Assembly: GCF_002355475.1 (NCBI RefSeq) | Contig: NZ_AP014862.1 | Location: 3,596,001-3,660,000 of the forward strand | Origin: Pseudomonas furukawaii | GTDB lineage: Bacteria > Pseudomonadota > Gammaproteobacteria > Pseudomonadales > Pseudomonadaceae | Direction: 5' to 3' | DNA length: 64,000 nt | In this document: one piece after another, positions 7,484 through 16,935 of the stretch | How positions within the stretch are numbered: the stretch's first letter is position 1 | How the letters are laid out: every line of letters starts with the position of its first letter | Translations under genes and position numbers: made by a program | The notes under the pieces: model-generated | Database searches by the model: none | The model's input: only the letters and a program-made list of their open reading frames with translations | What the model was told of the DNA's origin: nothing

Positions 7484-9043
7484 ATGATCATTCCAAGCCC
7501 TTCATCCCGCAGCCGGGCGCGTCGCCTGCTGCTTGCAGGAACCCTGGCCCTGTCCGGCCTGCTCGCCCCGTCGCTCGGCGCGACGCCAGTGGCGGGGGGC
7601 ATCGCCACCGTCGCCACCATCGGCGAGCCACCGACCCTCGACCCCATGAGCAGCACCGCGGACCTGGTCGGGACCCTGGCCCAGCACCTCTTCGAGACCC
7701 TCTACACCTTCGACGCCGAGTGGCGCCCGACGCCGCTCCTGGCCGAAGAACTGCCCGAGGTGAGCCCCGATGGACGGGTCTACCGCATCCCGCTGCGCCA
7801 GGACATCCGCTTCCATGACGGCTCCCCGATGGATGCGTCCGACGTCCTCGCCTCCCTCGAGCGCTGGACCACCACGGCCAGCCGAGGCAAAGCCGCAGCC
7901 AGGGTCATCAGCAGCATCGAGGCACCCGATGCCCACACCATCGTCATCCGTCTCCGGCAGCCCCATGCGCCCCTGGTCGCGCTCCTCGCCCTGAACAACG
8001 CCGCCGCGGTCATCATGCCCAAGGACAAGATCGCCCCGGTGCTGACCGAGTTCGTCGGCACCGGCCCCTACCAGCTCAAGGCGCGCGTGCCCGACCAGTA
8101 CATCCAGCTGATGCGCTTCGACGGCTACAGGCAGCGGCCGGGCGAGCCCAACGGCTATGGCGGCGCCCGCAGGCAGTACCTGGACGAGATCCGCTTCGTA
8201 CCGGTGGCCAACGCCAACACCCGCAGCGAAGCGGCGATGGCCGGCCAGTTCGACTATGTCGACTCGCTGCCGGTTGAGGCCCTGGGCAAACTCCAGGGCA
8301 GCCGCTCCGAGCGGGTCATGCTCGAGCCCTTCGGCTGGCCGCGCCTGGTGCTCAACACCCGGCAGGGCATCCTGTCCAGCCTCGCGGCGCGCCAGGCCGT
8401 GCAGTTGGCGCTGAACGAAGAGGAAATGCTGTTCGCCGCCTTTGGCGACCCCGCGTTCTACAGCCTCAACGGCGACCTTTACCCCGAGGGCTACCCCTGG
8501 GCCACCTCGCTGGGCGGCGAGGTCTACAACAAGGCCGACAGCCTGACCGCCAGGAAGCTGCTCGACAGCGCCGCCGCGACCGACAGAACGCTCCGCATCC
8601 TCACCAGCCGGCAGTACGAGTTCCACTACAAGATGGCCCTGGTGGCGGCGGAGCACCTGAAGGCGGCCGGCTTCGCCCCGGAGCTGCAGGTAGTGGACTG
8701 GGCCACGCTGACCCAGCGCCGCCAGGACCCGGCCGTGTGGGACGTCTTCATCACCCACAGCGCCTTCCTGCCTGAACCGGCCCTGATCGACTTCCCCTCC
8801 AGGGACTCCCCGGGCTGGTGGGACAGCCCGCGCCGCGCCCAGGTGATGGACGCCTTCAACCAGGCGCGCACGCAGGAGGCGCGCATCCTGCGCTGGGCCG
8901 AGGTGCAGCAGGCGGTGCATGACGAAGTGCCCTTCATCAAGGTGGGCGACTTCAACGCCCTGGCGGCCCGCTCCCCGTCGTTGCGAGGCACCCAGCCCGC
9001 ACCCTGGCCGTTCTTCTGGAATGCCTGGAAGGCCGCCAACTGA
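7484..9043 (+). CDS. Peptide/nickel-type ABC transporter periplasmic substrate-binding protein (SBP family 5)
   Basis: 519 residues with a Sec signal peptide (basic MIIPSPSSRSRARR, then LLLAGTLALSGLLAPSLGA, cleavage near residue 33). The mature protein starts with the family 5 pattern GGIATVATIGEPPTLDPMSS and keeps RFHDGSPMDASDVLASLERW about residue 110, both typical of DppA/OppA-like proteins. It would bind the imported peptide or amino-acid derivative in the periplasm. Two permease and two ATPase genes follow, and all lie on one strand with small gaps. Given the neighbours, D-amino-acid-containing or N-acylated peptides are the plausible ligand; this is inference. Confidence 0.93.
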   Translation: MIIPSPSSRSRARRLLLAGTLALSGLLAPSLGATPVAGGIATVATIGEPPTLDPMSSTADLVGTLAQHLFETLYTFDAEWRPTPLLAEELPEVSPDGRVYRIPLRQDIRFHDGSPMDASDVLASLERWTTTASRGKAAARVISSIEAPDAHTIVIRLRQPHAPLVALLALNNAAAVIMPKDKIAPVLTEFVGTGPYQLKARVPDQYIQLMRFDGYRQRPGEPNGYGGARRQYLDEIRFVPVANANTRSEAAMAGQFDYVDSLPVEALGKLQGSRSERVMLEPFGWPRLVLNTRQGILSSLAARQAVQLALNEEEMLFAAFGDPAFYSLNGDLYPEGYPWATSLGGEVYNKADSLTARKLLDSAAATDRTLRILTSRQYEFHYKMALVAAEHLKAAGFAPELQVVDWATLTQRRQDPAVWDVFITHSAFLPEPALIDFPSRDSPGWWDSPRRAQVMDAFNQARTQEARILRWAEVQQAVHDEVPFIKVGDFNALAARSPSLRGTQPAPWPFFWNAWKAAN

Positions 9044-9097
9044 ACCGGAACGGCACTGCCGTCTCCCCCCCTCGCGCCTCCACGTCAGGACCGCATC

Positions 9098-10039
9098 ATG
9101 CCGCGCTACCTCTTGAACCGACTGGTCGGGCTGGTGGCCGTGATGTTCATCGTCGCGTCCATCGTGTTCGTCATCATCCGCGTCACGCCGGGCGATCCCG
9201 CCGCCGTGATGCTGGGCCCCCAGGCCAGCCAGCAGGACATCGCCGCGCTGCGCGCACAGCTGGGCCTGGACCGGCCCATCGCCCTGCAATACCTGGGCTG
9301 GCTGGGCAAGCTGGCACAGGGCGACCTGGGCCAGTCCATCTTCATGAACAAGCCCGTACTGGCCGCATTGGCGGACCGTGCCGAGCCCACGCTGCTGCTC
9401 ACGCTCATGTCGCTGCTGATCGCCAGTGCCATCGCGCTGCCCGTGGGCATTCTGTCGGCGGTGCGACGCGGCACGGCGCTGGACCAGTCGGTGCTCGCCG
9501 GCTCCATGTTCCTCTCCAGCGTGCCCAGCTTCTGGCTGGGGCTGCTGCTGATGCAGCTGTTCTCGGTGAAGCTGGGCTGGCTGCCGGTGGCCGGTTACGG
9601 CGGGCCGGACGCCTCGCTGGCGACGCGCCTGTCGCACCTGGTCCTGCCCTCCCTGGTACTGGGGCTGGTGAACTCCGCGCTGATCACGCGCTTCATCCGC
9701 GCCAGCATGCTGGACGTGCTGCGTGACGACCATGTGCGCACCGCGCGCGCCAAGGGGCTGCCGGAGAGCAGGGTCATCCTCAGGCACGCCGTGCGCAATG
9801 CGCTGATTCCCATTCTGACGGTGCTGGGCCTGACCACCGCCCTGCTCATCAGCGGCGCGGTGGTGACCGAGACAGTCTTCGGCCTGCCGGGCGTCGGCAG
9901 CCTGGTGGTGTCGGCCGTGCTGCGTCGCGACTACCCCGTCATCCAGGGCGCGCTGCTGGTCATCGCGGCCCTCTACGTCCTGATCAATCTGTTCATCGAC
10001 CTGCTCTACCTGCTGGTCGATCCCCGGGTGCGCTACTGA
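9098..10039 (+). CDS. ABC transporter permease, DppB-like
   Basis: 313 residues with about six transmembrane segments. The N-terminus (YLLNRLVGLVAVMFIVASIVFVIIRVTPGDPA) and the block RFIRASMLDVLRDDHVRTARAKGL are hallmarks of the DppB/OppB permease family; the latter includes the EAA-type loop that contacts the ATPase. It forms the inner-membrane channel with the next gene product. It lies 54 bases after the binding-protein gene and only one base separates its stop from the following ATG. Confidence 0.94.
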   Translation: MPRYLLNRLVGLVAVMFIVASIVFVIIRVTPGDPAAVMLGPQASQQDIAALRAQLGLDRPIALQYLGWLGKLAQGDLGQSIFMNKPVLAALADRAEPTLLLTLMSLLIASAIALPVGILSAVRRGTALDQSVLAGSMFLSSVPSFWLGLLLMQLFSVKLGWLPVAGYGGPDASLATRLSHLVLPSLVLGLVNSALITRFIRASMLDVLRDDHVRTARAKGLPESRVILRHAVRNALIPILTVLGLTTALLISGAVVTETVFGLPGVGSLVVSAVLRRDYPVIQGALLVIAALYVLINLFIDLLYLLVDPRVRY

Positions 10040-10040
10040 T

Positions 10041-10910
10041 ATGGCCAGCACGACCTCCCCGAACATCGGCGCCGAGCGCTGGCAGGTGCTGCGCCTCCTG
10101 GTCTCGCGCAAGACGGTGCTAATCAGCCTGATCCTCCTGGCCGTGCTGGTGGCGGCCGCCCTGCTGGCGCCCTGGATCAGCCCCCACGATCCGTTCAAGC
10201 TGTCCATCATGGACCGGCTGAAGGCACCCAGCACGGCGCACTGGTTCGGCACCGATGAGTTCGGCCGCGACCTGTTCAGCCGTGTGATCCACGGGGGCCG
10301 GCTGTCCCTGATGGTGGGTTTCGCCGTGGTCGTCCTGTCCGGCGCGCTGGGCATCGCGCTAGGGCTGATCGCCGGATTCTTCCGCTCGGCGGACAGGCTC
10401 GTGTCCCGCCTGATCGACGCCATGATGGCGTTTCCCGACATCCTCCTGGCCATTTCCCTGGTGGCCGCGCTGGGCCCCTCGCTGATCAACGTGGTGATCG
10501 CGTTGGGCATCGTCTACACGCCGAGGCTGGCGCGCATCGTCCGCGCTTCCACGCTGGTGATCCGCGAACTGCCCTTCGTCGAGGCGGCCCGCGCCCTGGG
10601 CGTGCCCACCTGGCGCATCGTCACGGTGCACGTGCTGCGCAACCTGGCGTCCCCAATCCTGGTGCAGGGCACCTTCATCTTCGCCTACGCCATCCTGGCC
10701 GAGGCCGGGCTGTCGTTCCTGGGCGTGGGCGTCTCGCCCGACATCCCCACCTGGGGAACCATGATCAGTGCCGGCCAGCAATACATGGGCTCGGCCGACT
10801 GGATCATGGTCTTCCCGGGCATCGCCATCGTGCTGTCCGTGCTGTCGCTGCAACTGGTGGGCGATGGACTGCGCGACGTGCTCGATCCCCGCCTGCGCAA
10901 GGAGCTGTGA
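10041..10910 (+). CDS. ABC transporter permease, DppC-like
   Basis: 289 residues with an N-terminal cytoplasmic stretch and about six transmembrane segments. DppC/OppC features are [33 protein letters not shown] around residues 67-83, and the EAA-like loop [18 protein letters not shown]. It pairs with the preceding permease. Its TGA lies three bases before the ATG of the first ATPase gene, so the two are probably translationally coupled. Confidence 0.94.
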   Translation: MASTTSPNIGAERWQVLRLLVSRKTVLISLILLAVLVAAALLAPWISPHDPFKLSIMDRLKAPSTAHWFGTDEFGRDLFSRVIHGGRLSLMVGFAVVVLSGALGIALGLIAGFFRSADRLVSRLIDAMMAFPDILLAISLVAALGPSLINVVIALGIVYTPRLARIVRASTLVIRELPFVEAARALGVPTWRIVTVHVLRNLASPILVQGTFIFAYAILAEAGLSFLGVGVSPDIPTWGTMISAGQQYMGSADWIMVFPGIAIVLSVLSLQLVGDGLRDVLDPRLRKEL

Positions 10911-10912
10911 TC

Positions 10913-11920
10913 ATGACGGCAAGCCCCCGAAACGTCGTGCTGTCCGTGGACGGACTCAAGACCTGGTTCCACAGCCGCGATGGCATCGCCAAGTCCGTTG
11001 ACGGCGTGACCTTCGATCTCGCCCGGGGCGAGACGCTGGCCCTCGTGGGCGAGTCCGGTTGCGGAAAGTCCGTCACCAGCCTGTCCATCATGGGACTGCT
11101 GCCCAGGCCGGCGGGCCGCATCGAGGCGGGTCGCATCCTGTTCCGCGACCGCCAGGGCGCGCGACACGACCTGGCCCGGGCCAGCCCGGCCACCCTGCAG
11201 CGCATCCGTGGCGCCGAGATCGCCATGATCTTCCAGGAACCCATGACCAGCCTGAATCCGCTGTACACCGTGGGCGACCAGATCGCGGAAGCGGTGCTGC
11301 AGCACCAGGGCGGCAGCCGGACGGCGGCCCTGAAGCGCGCACGCGACATGCTGGACCGGGTGGAGATCCCCGCAGCCGACCGGCGCGTGCACGAGTACCC
11401 CCACCAGTTGTCCGGCGGCATGCGCCAGCGCGTGATGATTGCGCTGGCGCTGGCCTGCGATCCGGCCGTGCTGATCGCGGACGAACCCACCACCGCGCTG
11501 GACGTGACCGTGCAGGCGCAGATCCTGGACCTGCTGCGCCGCCTGCAGGCCGAGATGGGCATGAGCATCCTGTTCATCACCCACAACCTGGCGGTGGTAG
11601 CCGAGATCGCCCATCGCGTGGCGGTCATGTATGCCGGACGCGTGGTCGAGGACGCCGGCGTCCACGACCTGTTCGAACGCCCCTCGCACCCCTACACGCG
11701 CGGCCTGCTGTCCTGCCTGCCCACGGCGGACCTGCTCGCCTCCGGCGAACGGCTGCGCGCCATCCCCGGCAACGTGCCCAGCGTGCTGTCGCTGCCACCG
11801 GGCTGCACCTTCGCGCCGCGCTGCGACCTGGCCGCCGAGGCCTGCCGCGCCGCCGTGCCTGAACTGGTCCCCGTGCGCAGCGGACATCGCGCACGCTGCA
11901 TCAAGGTGAATCGGATATGA
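10913..11920 (+). CDS. ABC transporter ATPase, DppD/OppD-like
   Basis: 335 residues from ATG 10913. A GTG at 10907 overlaps the previous stop, but AAGGAG at 10899-10904 is spaced correctly for the ATG. Walker A is GESGCGKS (about residue 45), signature LSGGMRQR, Walker B with DEPTTALD, followed by the oligopeptide-family C-terminal domain with the Cys motif [17 protein letters not shown]. It couples ATP hydrolysis to peptide import together with the next gene, whose ATG overlaps this stop by four bases. Confidence 0.94.
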   Translation: MTASPRNVVLSVDGLKTWFHSRDGIAKSVDGVTFDLARGETLALVGESGCGKSVTSLSIMGLLPRPAGRIEAGRILFRDRQGARHDLARASPATLQRIRGAEIAMIFQEPMTSLNPLYTVGDQIAEAVLQHQGGSRTAALKRARDMLDRVEIPAADRRVHEYPHQLSGGMRQRVMIALALACDPAVLIADEPTTALDVTVQAQILDLLRRLQAEMGMSILFITHNLAVVAEIAHRVAVMYAGRVVEDAGVHDLFERPSHPYTRGLLSCLPTADLLASGERLRAIPGNVPSVLSLPPGCTFAPRCDLAAEACRAAVPELVPVRSGHRARCIKVNRI

Positions 11921-12942
11921 CGAACCTCCAACGGTCGCGCGCGAACGCGTCGCTGGTCCGCATCGAAGAGTTGAAGGTCCACTTCCCCACCTCGCAGGCG
12001 CGTCATGCGCCCGTCGTGCGGGCGGTGGACGGTGTCAGCTTCGATATACCGAAGAACAGGATCCTGGGCCTGGTGGGTGAGTCAGGATCGGGCAAGACCA
12101 CCACCGGTCGGGCGCTGCTGCGCCTGCTCACACCCAGCGCCGGCCGCATCCTGTTCGATGGGCACGACATCACCGCCCTGTCCGACAGGCAGATGCTGCC
12201 CTGGCGCCGCCGCATGCAGATTGTGTTCCAGGATCCCTACGCCAGCCTCAACCCGCGCATGACGGTGGCCGAGATCCTCGGCGAAGCCCTGGACACCCAT
12301 CGGCTCGCACAGCATCGCCGCGCCGCCCGCATCGGCGAATTGCTGGAGCGCGTGGGCCTGGACGCCGACCACGGTCGCCGCTATCCCCACGAGTTCTCCG
12401 GCGGCCAGCGCCAGCGCATCGGCATCGCCCGCGCGCTGGCGGTGGAGCCGGATTTCATCGTGGCCGACGAACCCGTGTCCGCCCTGGACGTGTCGGTGCA
12501 GGCGCAGGTGCTGAACCTGCTGCAGGACCTGCAGCGCGACCTGGGACTGACCCTGCTGTTCGTGACGCACGACCTGGCCGTGGTGGACTACCTGTGCGAC
12601 GACGTGGTGGTGATGTACCTGGGCCGGGTCATGGAACGCGGCCCCACCCGCCAGGTCTACGCCAACCCGAGGCATCCCTATACCCGCGCCCTGCTGTCCG
12701 CCGCACCGGTGCCGGATCCGCGCGCCCAACGCACGAGGATCGCCCTCGCGGGCGAGATTCCCAGCCCGCTCGACCCGCCCTCCGGCTGCGTGTTCCGGAC
12801 CCGCTGCCCGGATGCCATCGACCTCTGCGCCCTTCCCAACCTGCGCGAGTCCCAGGTCGGGCCCGATCACTTCGCGAGCTGCAGGCGCCTGTTCGACCCG
12901 CCACGGGCTGACGAACTTCCGGTTTCGACGAAGGGAGGCTAG
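11917..12942 (+). CDS. ABC transporter ATPase, DppF/OppF-like
   Basis: 341 residues. Walker A is GESGSGKT, signature [14 protein letters not shown], Walker B with [10 protein letters not shown], and the family C-terminal Cys block [11 protein letters not shown]. The ATGA overlap with the previous gene shows tight coupling. It completes a full five-component peptide importer (7484-12942). The next gene, a regulator, follows after 63 bases. Confidence 0.94.
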   Translation: MTNLQRSRANASLVRIEELKVHFPTSQARHAPVVRAVDGVSFDIPKNRILGLVGESGSGKTTTGRALLRLLTPSAGRILFDGHDITALSDRQMLPWRRRMQIVFQDPYASLNPRMTVAEILGEALDTHRLAQHRRAARIGELLERVGLDADHGRRYPHEFSGGQRQRIGIARALAVEPDFIVADEPVSALDVSVQAQVLNLLQDLQRDLGLTLLFVTHDLAVVDYLCDDVVVMYLGRVMERGPTRQVYANPRHPYTRALLSAAPVPDPRAQRTRIALAGEIPSPLDPPSGCVFRTRCPDAIDLCALPNLRESQVGPDHFASCRRLFDPPRADELPVSTKGG

Positions 12943-13005
12943 ATCCCATGCGCATCGATTCCCAGCTCGCCGGAACGCCCCGGAACCGCTGGAGGCCATG
13001 CTGAG

Positions 13006-13869
13006 ATGGACATTCTCTACCTGATCCGCAGCCGCCGGGATCAGCTGCGGGGCAACGCCGCCCGGATCGCCGGGGCCATCCTCGAGGACGTGGGCTTCGC
13101 GGCGTCCGCCAGCATCGACCAGCTCGCCGCGCGGGCCGGCGTGAGCAAGGCCGCCATGTCCCGTTTCGCCAGGCTCATGGATTGCGGCGACCTGCGCGAA
13201 CTGCGTCTGCGACTGGCGCGGGCCGCCGCCGTGGGTAACCGTTTTCTCGCCCCCGGCGACGCCCCCCGGACCACCTCGCGTTTCTTCCGACGGGTGCTGG
13301 GGGACATCGAGCACAGCCTGCACCGGCACCTCGAAGGGTTTGACGAAGCCCGCTTCCGCCAGGCGGTCGACCTCATCGCCTCGGCCGGAAAGATCGTCGC
13401 CTTCGGCATGGGCGGCTGTTCCACGGTGTTCGCCAGCGAAATCCAGTACCGCCTGGTACGCCTCGGCCACGTCGTCTCGACCTACCACGACCCGGTGTTG
13501 ATGCGCATCGCCGCCGCCAGCCTGGGGCCGTCCGACCTGCTGGTGCTGCTGTCGATTACCGGCATCACCCCCGACCTGCTGGAAACCGCACGCCTGGCGC
13601 GCTCCTACGGTGCCCGGCTGCTGGCCATCACCCGCGCCGACAGCCCCCTCGCGACCCTCGCCGACCTGCACCTGCCCCTGCACCTGGAGGAATCCGACTT
13701 CATCTACACACCCACCGCCGCCCGCTACGGCATGTTGCTGGCCATCGACCTGCTGGCCACCGAGCTGGCGCTGCGCGACCCCGGTGCAAGCCAGGAACTG
13801 CTGCGCCGGGTGAAGCTGGCCCTGGACGACTATCGCCAGGGCGACGATCGACTGCCGCTGGGAGACTGA
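13006..13869 (+). CDS. MurR/RpiR-family transcriptional regulator
   Basis: 287 residues: N-terminal RpiR-type helix-turn-helix (about 1-80; SIDQLAARAGVSKAAMSRFARLM) and a C-terminal SIS sugar-phosphate isomerase fold (about 115-260; IVAFGMGGCSTVFASEIQYRL, LLVLLSITGITPDLLETARLA). The family senses sugar phosphates or amino sugars and usually represses adjacent catabolic genes. It sits between the transporter and the D-aminoacylase genes, three bases before the latter, so it most likely controls this cluster. The effector may be the product phosphorylated by the downstream sugar kinase; this is inference. GGAGG lies ten bases before the ATG. Confidence 0.9.
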   Translation: MDILYLIRSRRDQLRGNAARIAGAILEDVGFAASASIDQLAARAGVSKAAMSRFARLMDCGDLRELRLRLARAAAVGNRFLAPGDAPRTTSRFFRRVLGDIEHSLHRHLEGFDEARFRQAVDLIASAGKIVAFGMGGCSTVFASEIQYRLVRLGHVVSTYHDPVLMRIAAASLGPSDLLVLLSITGITPDLLETARLARSYGARLLAITRADSPLATLADLHLPLHLEESDFIYTPTAARYGMLLAIDLLATELALRDPGASQELLRRVKLALDDYRQGDDRLPLGD

Positions 13870-13872
13870 GCC

Positions 13873-15348
13873 ATGGACACCTTCGACACGCTGATTCGCC
13901 AGGCCACCATCGTCGACGGCAGCGGCCGGGCCTCCTACATTGCCGACCTCGCCATCCGGGGCGAGCGCATCGCCCTGCTGGGCGACGCGGGCCAGGCACG
14001 GGCCCGCCGGGAACTGGACGCCCGTGGCCTGGTGCTGGCCCCGGGCTTCATCGACGTCCACACCCACGACGACACCCAGGTGATCCGCCAGCCCTCGATG
14101 CTGCCCAAGCTGAGCCAGGGCGTGACCACCGTGATCGTCGGCAATTGCGGCATCAGCGCGGCGCCGGTCAGCCTCACCGGCGCGCCACCGGACCCGATGA
14201 ACCTCCTCGGACCGGCCAGCGCCTTCCGCTACCCGCGCTTCGCCGACTATCGCCTGGCCGTGGAGGCGGCCAGGCCCGCGGTCAATGTCGCCGCGCTGGT
14301 GGGCCACACCGCCCTGCGTAGCAATCACCTGGACCGCCTCGACCGCCCCGCCTCACCCGCGGAAATCGCAGCCATGCGCCGGCAACTGGCGGACAGCCTG
14401 GACGCCGGCGCCCTGGGCCTGAGCAGCGGCCTCGCCTACGCCAGCGCGGCGTCGGCGCCGACCGACGAGGTCCGCCAGCTGGCGGAGGAGCTGTCACGCT
14501 GCCGGGCGCTCTACGCTACCCACTTGCGGGATGAGTTCGACGGCATCCTCGACGCCCTGGACGAGGCCTTCGACATCGCCCGGCACGCCGGCTGCACCGT
14601 CATAGTCTCCCACCTCAAATGCGCCGGCGCCGGCAACTGGGGACGCAGCGGCGAAGTCCTGGCCAGCCTCGAACAGGCGGCCCGCCGGCAACCCCTGGGC
14701 TGCGATTGCTACCCCTACGCCGCCAGCGCCTCCACCCTGGACCTGAACCAGGTCACCGGAGACTTCGACATCCTCATCACCTGGTCGGAGCCTCATCCCG
14801 AAGAGGCCGGCCAGCCCCTGGCGCGCATCGCCCAACGCTGGCGACTGCCCCTGCTGGAGGCCGCTCGCCGCCTGCAGCCGGCCGGTGCGGTCTACCGCTG
14901 CATGAGCGAAGCCGACGTCCGCCGCATCCTCGCCCATCCCCTGACCATGGTGGGCTCCGATGGCCTGCCCGACGACCCGCGCCCCCACCCGCGACTCTGG
15001 GGCACCTTCCCCCGGGTGCTGGGCCACTACTGCCGCGAACAGCGCCTGCTCCCCCTCGAACAGGCGGTGCACAAGATGACCGGCCTCAGCGCCATGCGCT
15101 TCGGGCTCGGCGAACGCGGCCGAATCGAACCCGGTTTCCACGCCGACCTGGTGCTCTTCGACCCGCAGACGGTGTCCGACACCGCCACCTTCGAGCAACC
15201 GCGACGCGCCGCGACAGGCATTCACGCGGTGTGGGTCAACGGCGCGCTGTCCTGCCTTCATGGCCAGGCCCAGACGCAACGGGCCGGCCGCTTCCTGCCT
15301 CGGGAGAACCTCCCGGGCCAGACCATCCTCCAGGAGGAATCGCAATGA
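13873..15348 (+). CDS. N-acyl-D-amino-acid deacylase (D-aminoacylase), amidohydrolase superfamily
   Basis: 491 residues, the normal length for the family. Metal-site residues are visible: HxH at H63/H65 in GFIDVHTHDD, the metal-bridging Cys C92 in IVGNCGIS, YATHLRDE and VSHLKCAG histidines, and the catalytic Asp in MVGSDGLPDD, followed by the family motif HPRLWGTFPRVLG. The enzyme hydrolyses N-acyl-D-amino acids to free D-amino acids plus a carboxylate. It overlaps the next gene (ridA) by four bases. The peptide importer upstream would bring in substrate and the DSD1-like enzyme could process the released D-amino acid. Confidence 0.93.
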   Translation: MDTFDTLIRQATIVDGSGRASYIADLAIRGERIALLGDAGQARARRELDARGLVLAPGFIDVHTHDDTQVIRQPSMLPKLSQGVTTVIVGNCGISAAPVSLTGAPPDPMNLLGPASAFRYPRFADYRLAVEAARPAVNVAALVGHTALRSNHLDRLDRPASPAEIAAMRRQLADSLDAGALGLSSGLAYASAASAPTDEVRQLAEELSRCRALYATHLRDEFDGILDALDEAFDIARHAGCTVIVSHLKCAGAGNWGRSGEVLASLEQAARRQPLGCDCYPYAASASTLDLNQVTGDFDILITWSEPHPEEAGQPLARIAQRWRLPLLEAARRLQPAGAVYRCMSEADVRRILAHPLTMVGSDGLPDDPRPHPRLWGTFPRVLGHYCREQRLLPLEQAVHKMTGLSAMRFGLGERGRIEPGFHADLVLFDPQTVSDTATFEQPRRAATGIHAVWVNGALSCLHGQAQTQRAGRFLPRENLPGQTILQEESQ

Positions 15349-15749
15349 ACGCGCTCAAACGCCACGGCATCGCCCTGGGCACCGGCAGCCAGCCCCTGCC
15401 CTTCGCCCAGGCCGTCGAAGCCGACGGCTGGCTGTACGTTTCGGGCCAGACGCCACTCAAGGACGGCATCGTCGCCGACGGCGGCATCGTCCCCCAGGCG
15501 CATCAGTGCATCCGCAACCTGCTGGCGATCCTCGAGAACGCCGGCTACGGACCGGAGCACGTGGTTCGCTGCGGCGTCTGGCTGGACGACCCGCGCGACT
15601 TCGCCGCGTTCAACCAGGTCTTCCAGACCTACTTCGGCGCGCACCCGCCGGCCCGCGCCTGCGTCGTCTCCAGCCTGGTGATCGACTGCAAGGTCGAAGT
15701 GGACTGCGTCGCCTACCGGCTTCCCGGCGCCAAGGGAGGCTCGGCATGA
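15345..15749 (+). CDS. ridA: RidA-family enamine/imine deaminase
   Basis: 134 residues from ATG 15345, preceded by CAGGAGGAATCGCA. Family signatures are YVSGQTPLKDG near the N-terminus, DFAAFNQVFQTYF, and PARACVV with the conserved Arg (R104) that binds the substrate carboxylate. RidA hydrolyses reactive 2-aminoacrylate and related imines made by PLP dehydratases, so its place in a cluster with a probable D-serine/threonine-type PLP enzyme makes biochemical sense. The start overlaps the D-aminoacylase stop (ATGA), and the stop overlaps the next start. It may be a paralogue rather than the housekeeping RidA. Confidence 0.9.
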   Translation: MNALKRHGIALGTGSQPLPFAQAVEADGWLYVSGQTPLKDGIVADGGIVPQAHQCIRNLLAILENAGYGPEHVVRCGVWLDDPRDFAAFNQVFQTYFGAHPPARACVVSSLVIDCKVEVDCVAYRLPGAKGGSA

Positions 15750-16666
15750 GAATCGCCTGCCTCGGGGAATGCATGATCGAACTGAGCGGTTCGCCCCTGG
15801 AGCGCCGCTTCGGCGGCGATACCCTCAACACCGCGCTCTACCTCGCCCGCCTGCTGTCCAGCGAACCCGAGCCGGTGGCCTACATCAGCGCCTTGGGGGA
15901 CGACCCGCTCAGCCGGGACATGCTCGCCCGCTGGCGGGAGGAAGGCCTGGACACCGAACGGGTGGCGGTACGACCGGGGGAGCTTCCCGGCCTCTACCTC
16001 GTGGAACTGGACCCGGACGGGGAACGCCGTTTCTTCTACTGGCGCGACAACAGCGCCGCCCGCCGCCACTTCGCCACCGTGGAAGACTTCACGCCCTGGC
16101 TGGACCGTCGAAGGACCGACGCGCTCTACCTCTCCGGCATCAGCCTGGCGCTGTTTCCAGGCCAGCGCCGCGAGGCCTTCCTCGACGCCCTGGAAGGCTT
16201 TCGCGCCGAAGGCGGCCAGCTCTGGTACGACAACAATTTCCGCCCCGCACTCTGGCACGCCGCCGAGGCCCGTGCGGCCCAGGAACGGATGCTGGCGATG
16301 ACCGATATCGCCCTGCTGACCCTCGACGACGAATGCCAGCTGCACGGCCTTCGAGACGCCGCCCGAGTCGCCCGGAACGCCCTGGACAGTGGCTGCGGGG
16401 AGGTGGTGGTCAAGCGTGGCGCAGAGCCCTGCCTGCTGGCCGGCCCCGATCACTGGCTCGAAGTGCCGGCCCAGTCCGTCCCGCGCGTGGTCGACACCTG
16501 CGCCGCCGGCGATGCCTTCGCGGCCGCCTACCTCGCCAGCCGTATCCAGGGCCTGGACGAGCGGCATGCAGCCGAGAATGGCCATCGCCTGGCGGCCACC
16601 GTGATCGGTCACTTCGGCGCGATCATCCCCCGGGGCTCGATGCCCGGAATCGATCCGGGCGGTTAG
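15746..16666 (+). CDS. PfkB-family sugar kinase, 2-dehydro-3-deoxygluconokinase-like
   Basis: 306 residues from ATG 15746, which overlaps the ridA TGA (ATGA) and has GGGAGG upstream. The N-terminus MRIACLGECMIEL and GGDTLNTALYLARLL are PfkB/KdgK-like, and the C-terminal catalytic signature DTCAAGDAFAAAYL contains the anion hole and catalytic Asp, close to the DTTAAGD form of KDG kinases. It would phosphorylate a keto-deoxy sugar acid in the cytoplasm. Together with the RpiR regulator it suggests that the substrate of the cluster may carry a sugar-acid part. It is the last gene of the unit; REPINs follow 14 bases later. Confidence 0.85.
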   Translation: MRIACLGECMIELSGSPLERRFGGDTLNTALYLARLLSSEPEPVAYISALGDDPLSRDMLARWREEGLDTERVAVRPGELPGLYLVELDPDGERRFFYWRDNSAARRHFATVEDFTPWLDRRRTDALYLSGISLALFPGQRREAFLDALEGFRAEGGQLWYDNNFRPALWHAAEARAAQERMLAMTDIALLTLDDECQLHGLRDAARVARNALDSGCGEVVVKRGAEPCLLAGPDHWLEVPAQSVPRVVDTCAAGDAFAAAYLASRIQGLDERHAAENGHRLAATVIGHFGAIIPRGSMPGIDPGG

Positions 16667-16679
16667 CTCGTCGGGCCTC

Positions 16680-16896
16680 GTAGAAGCCGGCTTGCCGGCG
16701 AACCACGCGATCCGGTCCGTTCGCGAGCAAGCTCGCTCCTACGCGGCACCAGCCCCGTAGGAGCCGGCTTGCCGGCGAACCGCACAATTCGGCCCGTTCG
16801 CGAGCAAGCTCGCTCCTGCGCTGCCCCAGCCCCGTAGGAGCCGGCTTGCCGGCGAACCACGCGATCCGGTCCGTTCGCGAGCAAGCTCGCTCCTAC
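16680..16896. repeat. Array of three REPIN elements
   Basis: Three near-identical 63-base units (16680-16742, 16757-16819, 16834-16896) repeat with a period of 77 bases. Each starts with GTAGGAGCCGGCTTGCCGGC, contains a short spacer, and ends with the inverted REP GCAAGCTCGCTCCTAC. Such paired REPs are typical extragenic elements of Pseudomonas, mobilised by RAYT transposases. They fill the space between the convergent kinase and FadB-like genes and can fold into strong hairpins that may act as terminators. Unit 1 has a base missing or changed (GTAGAAGCC). Confidence 0.9.
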
Positions 16897-16935
16897 GCGG
16901 CCCCGGCGATCCCGCGCCTGTGCGATGAGGCGTGG

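Noticed and set aside
7502-10510. 1002-residue open frame on the minus strand opposite the ABC transporter genes
   Set aside because: Low-complexity Gln/His/Gly/Arg-rich translation typical of antisense frames in high-GC DNA. The plus-strand genes have clear domains and ribosome binding sites.
12082-14328. 748-residue minus-strand frame
   Set aside because: Antisense to the DppF-like ATPase, regulator and D-aminoacylase genes; no domain recognised.
16680-16896. Possible CRISPR array because of the regular period
   Set aside because: The units are palindromic REPINs with near-identical interiors and 14-base spacers that are similar to each other; no cas gene is near.
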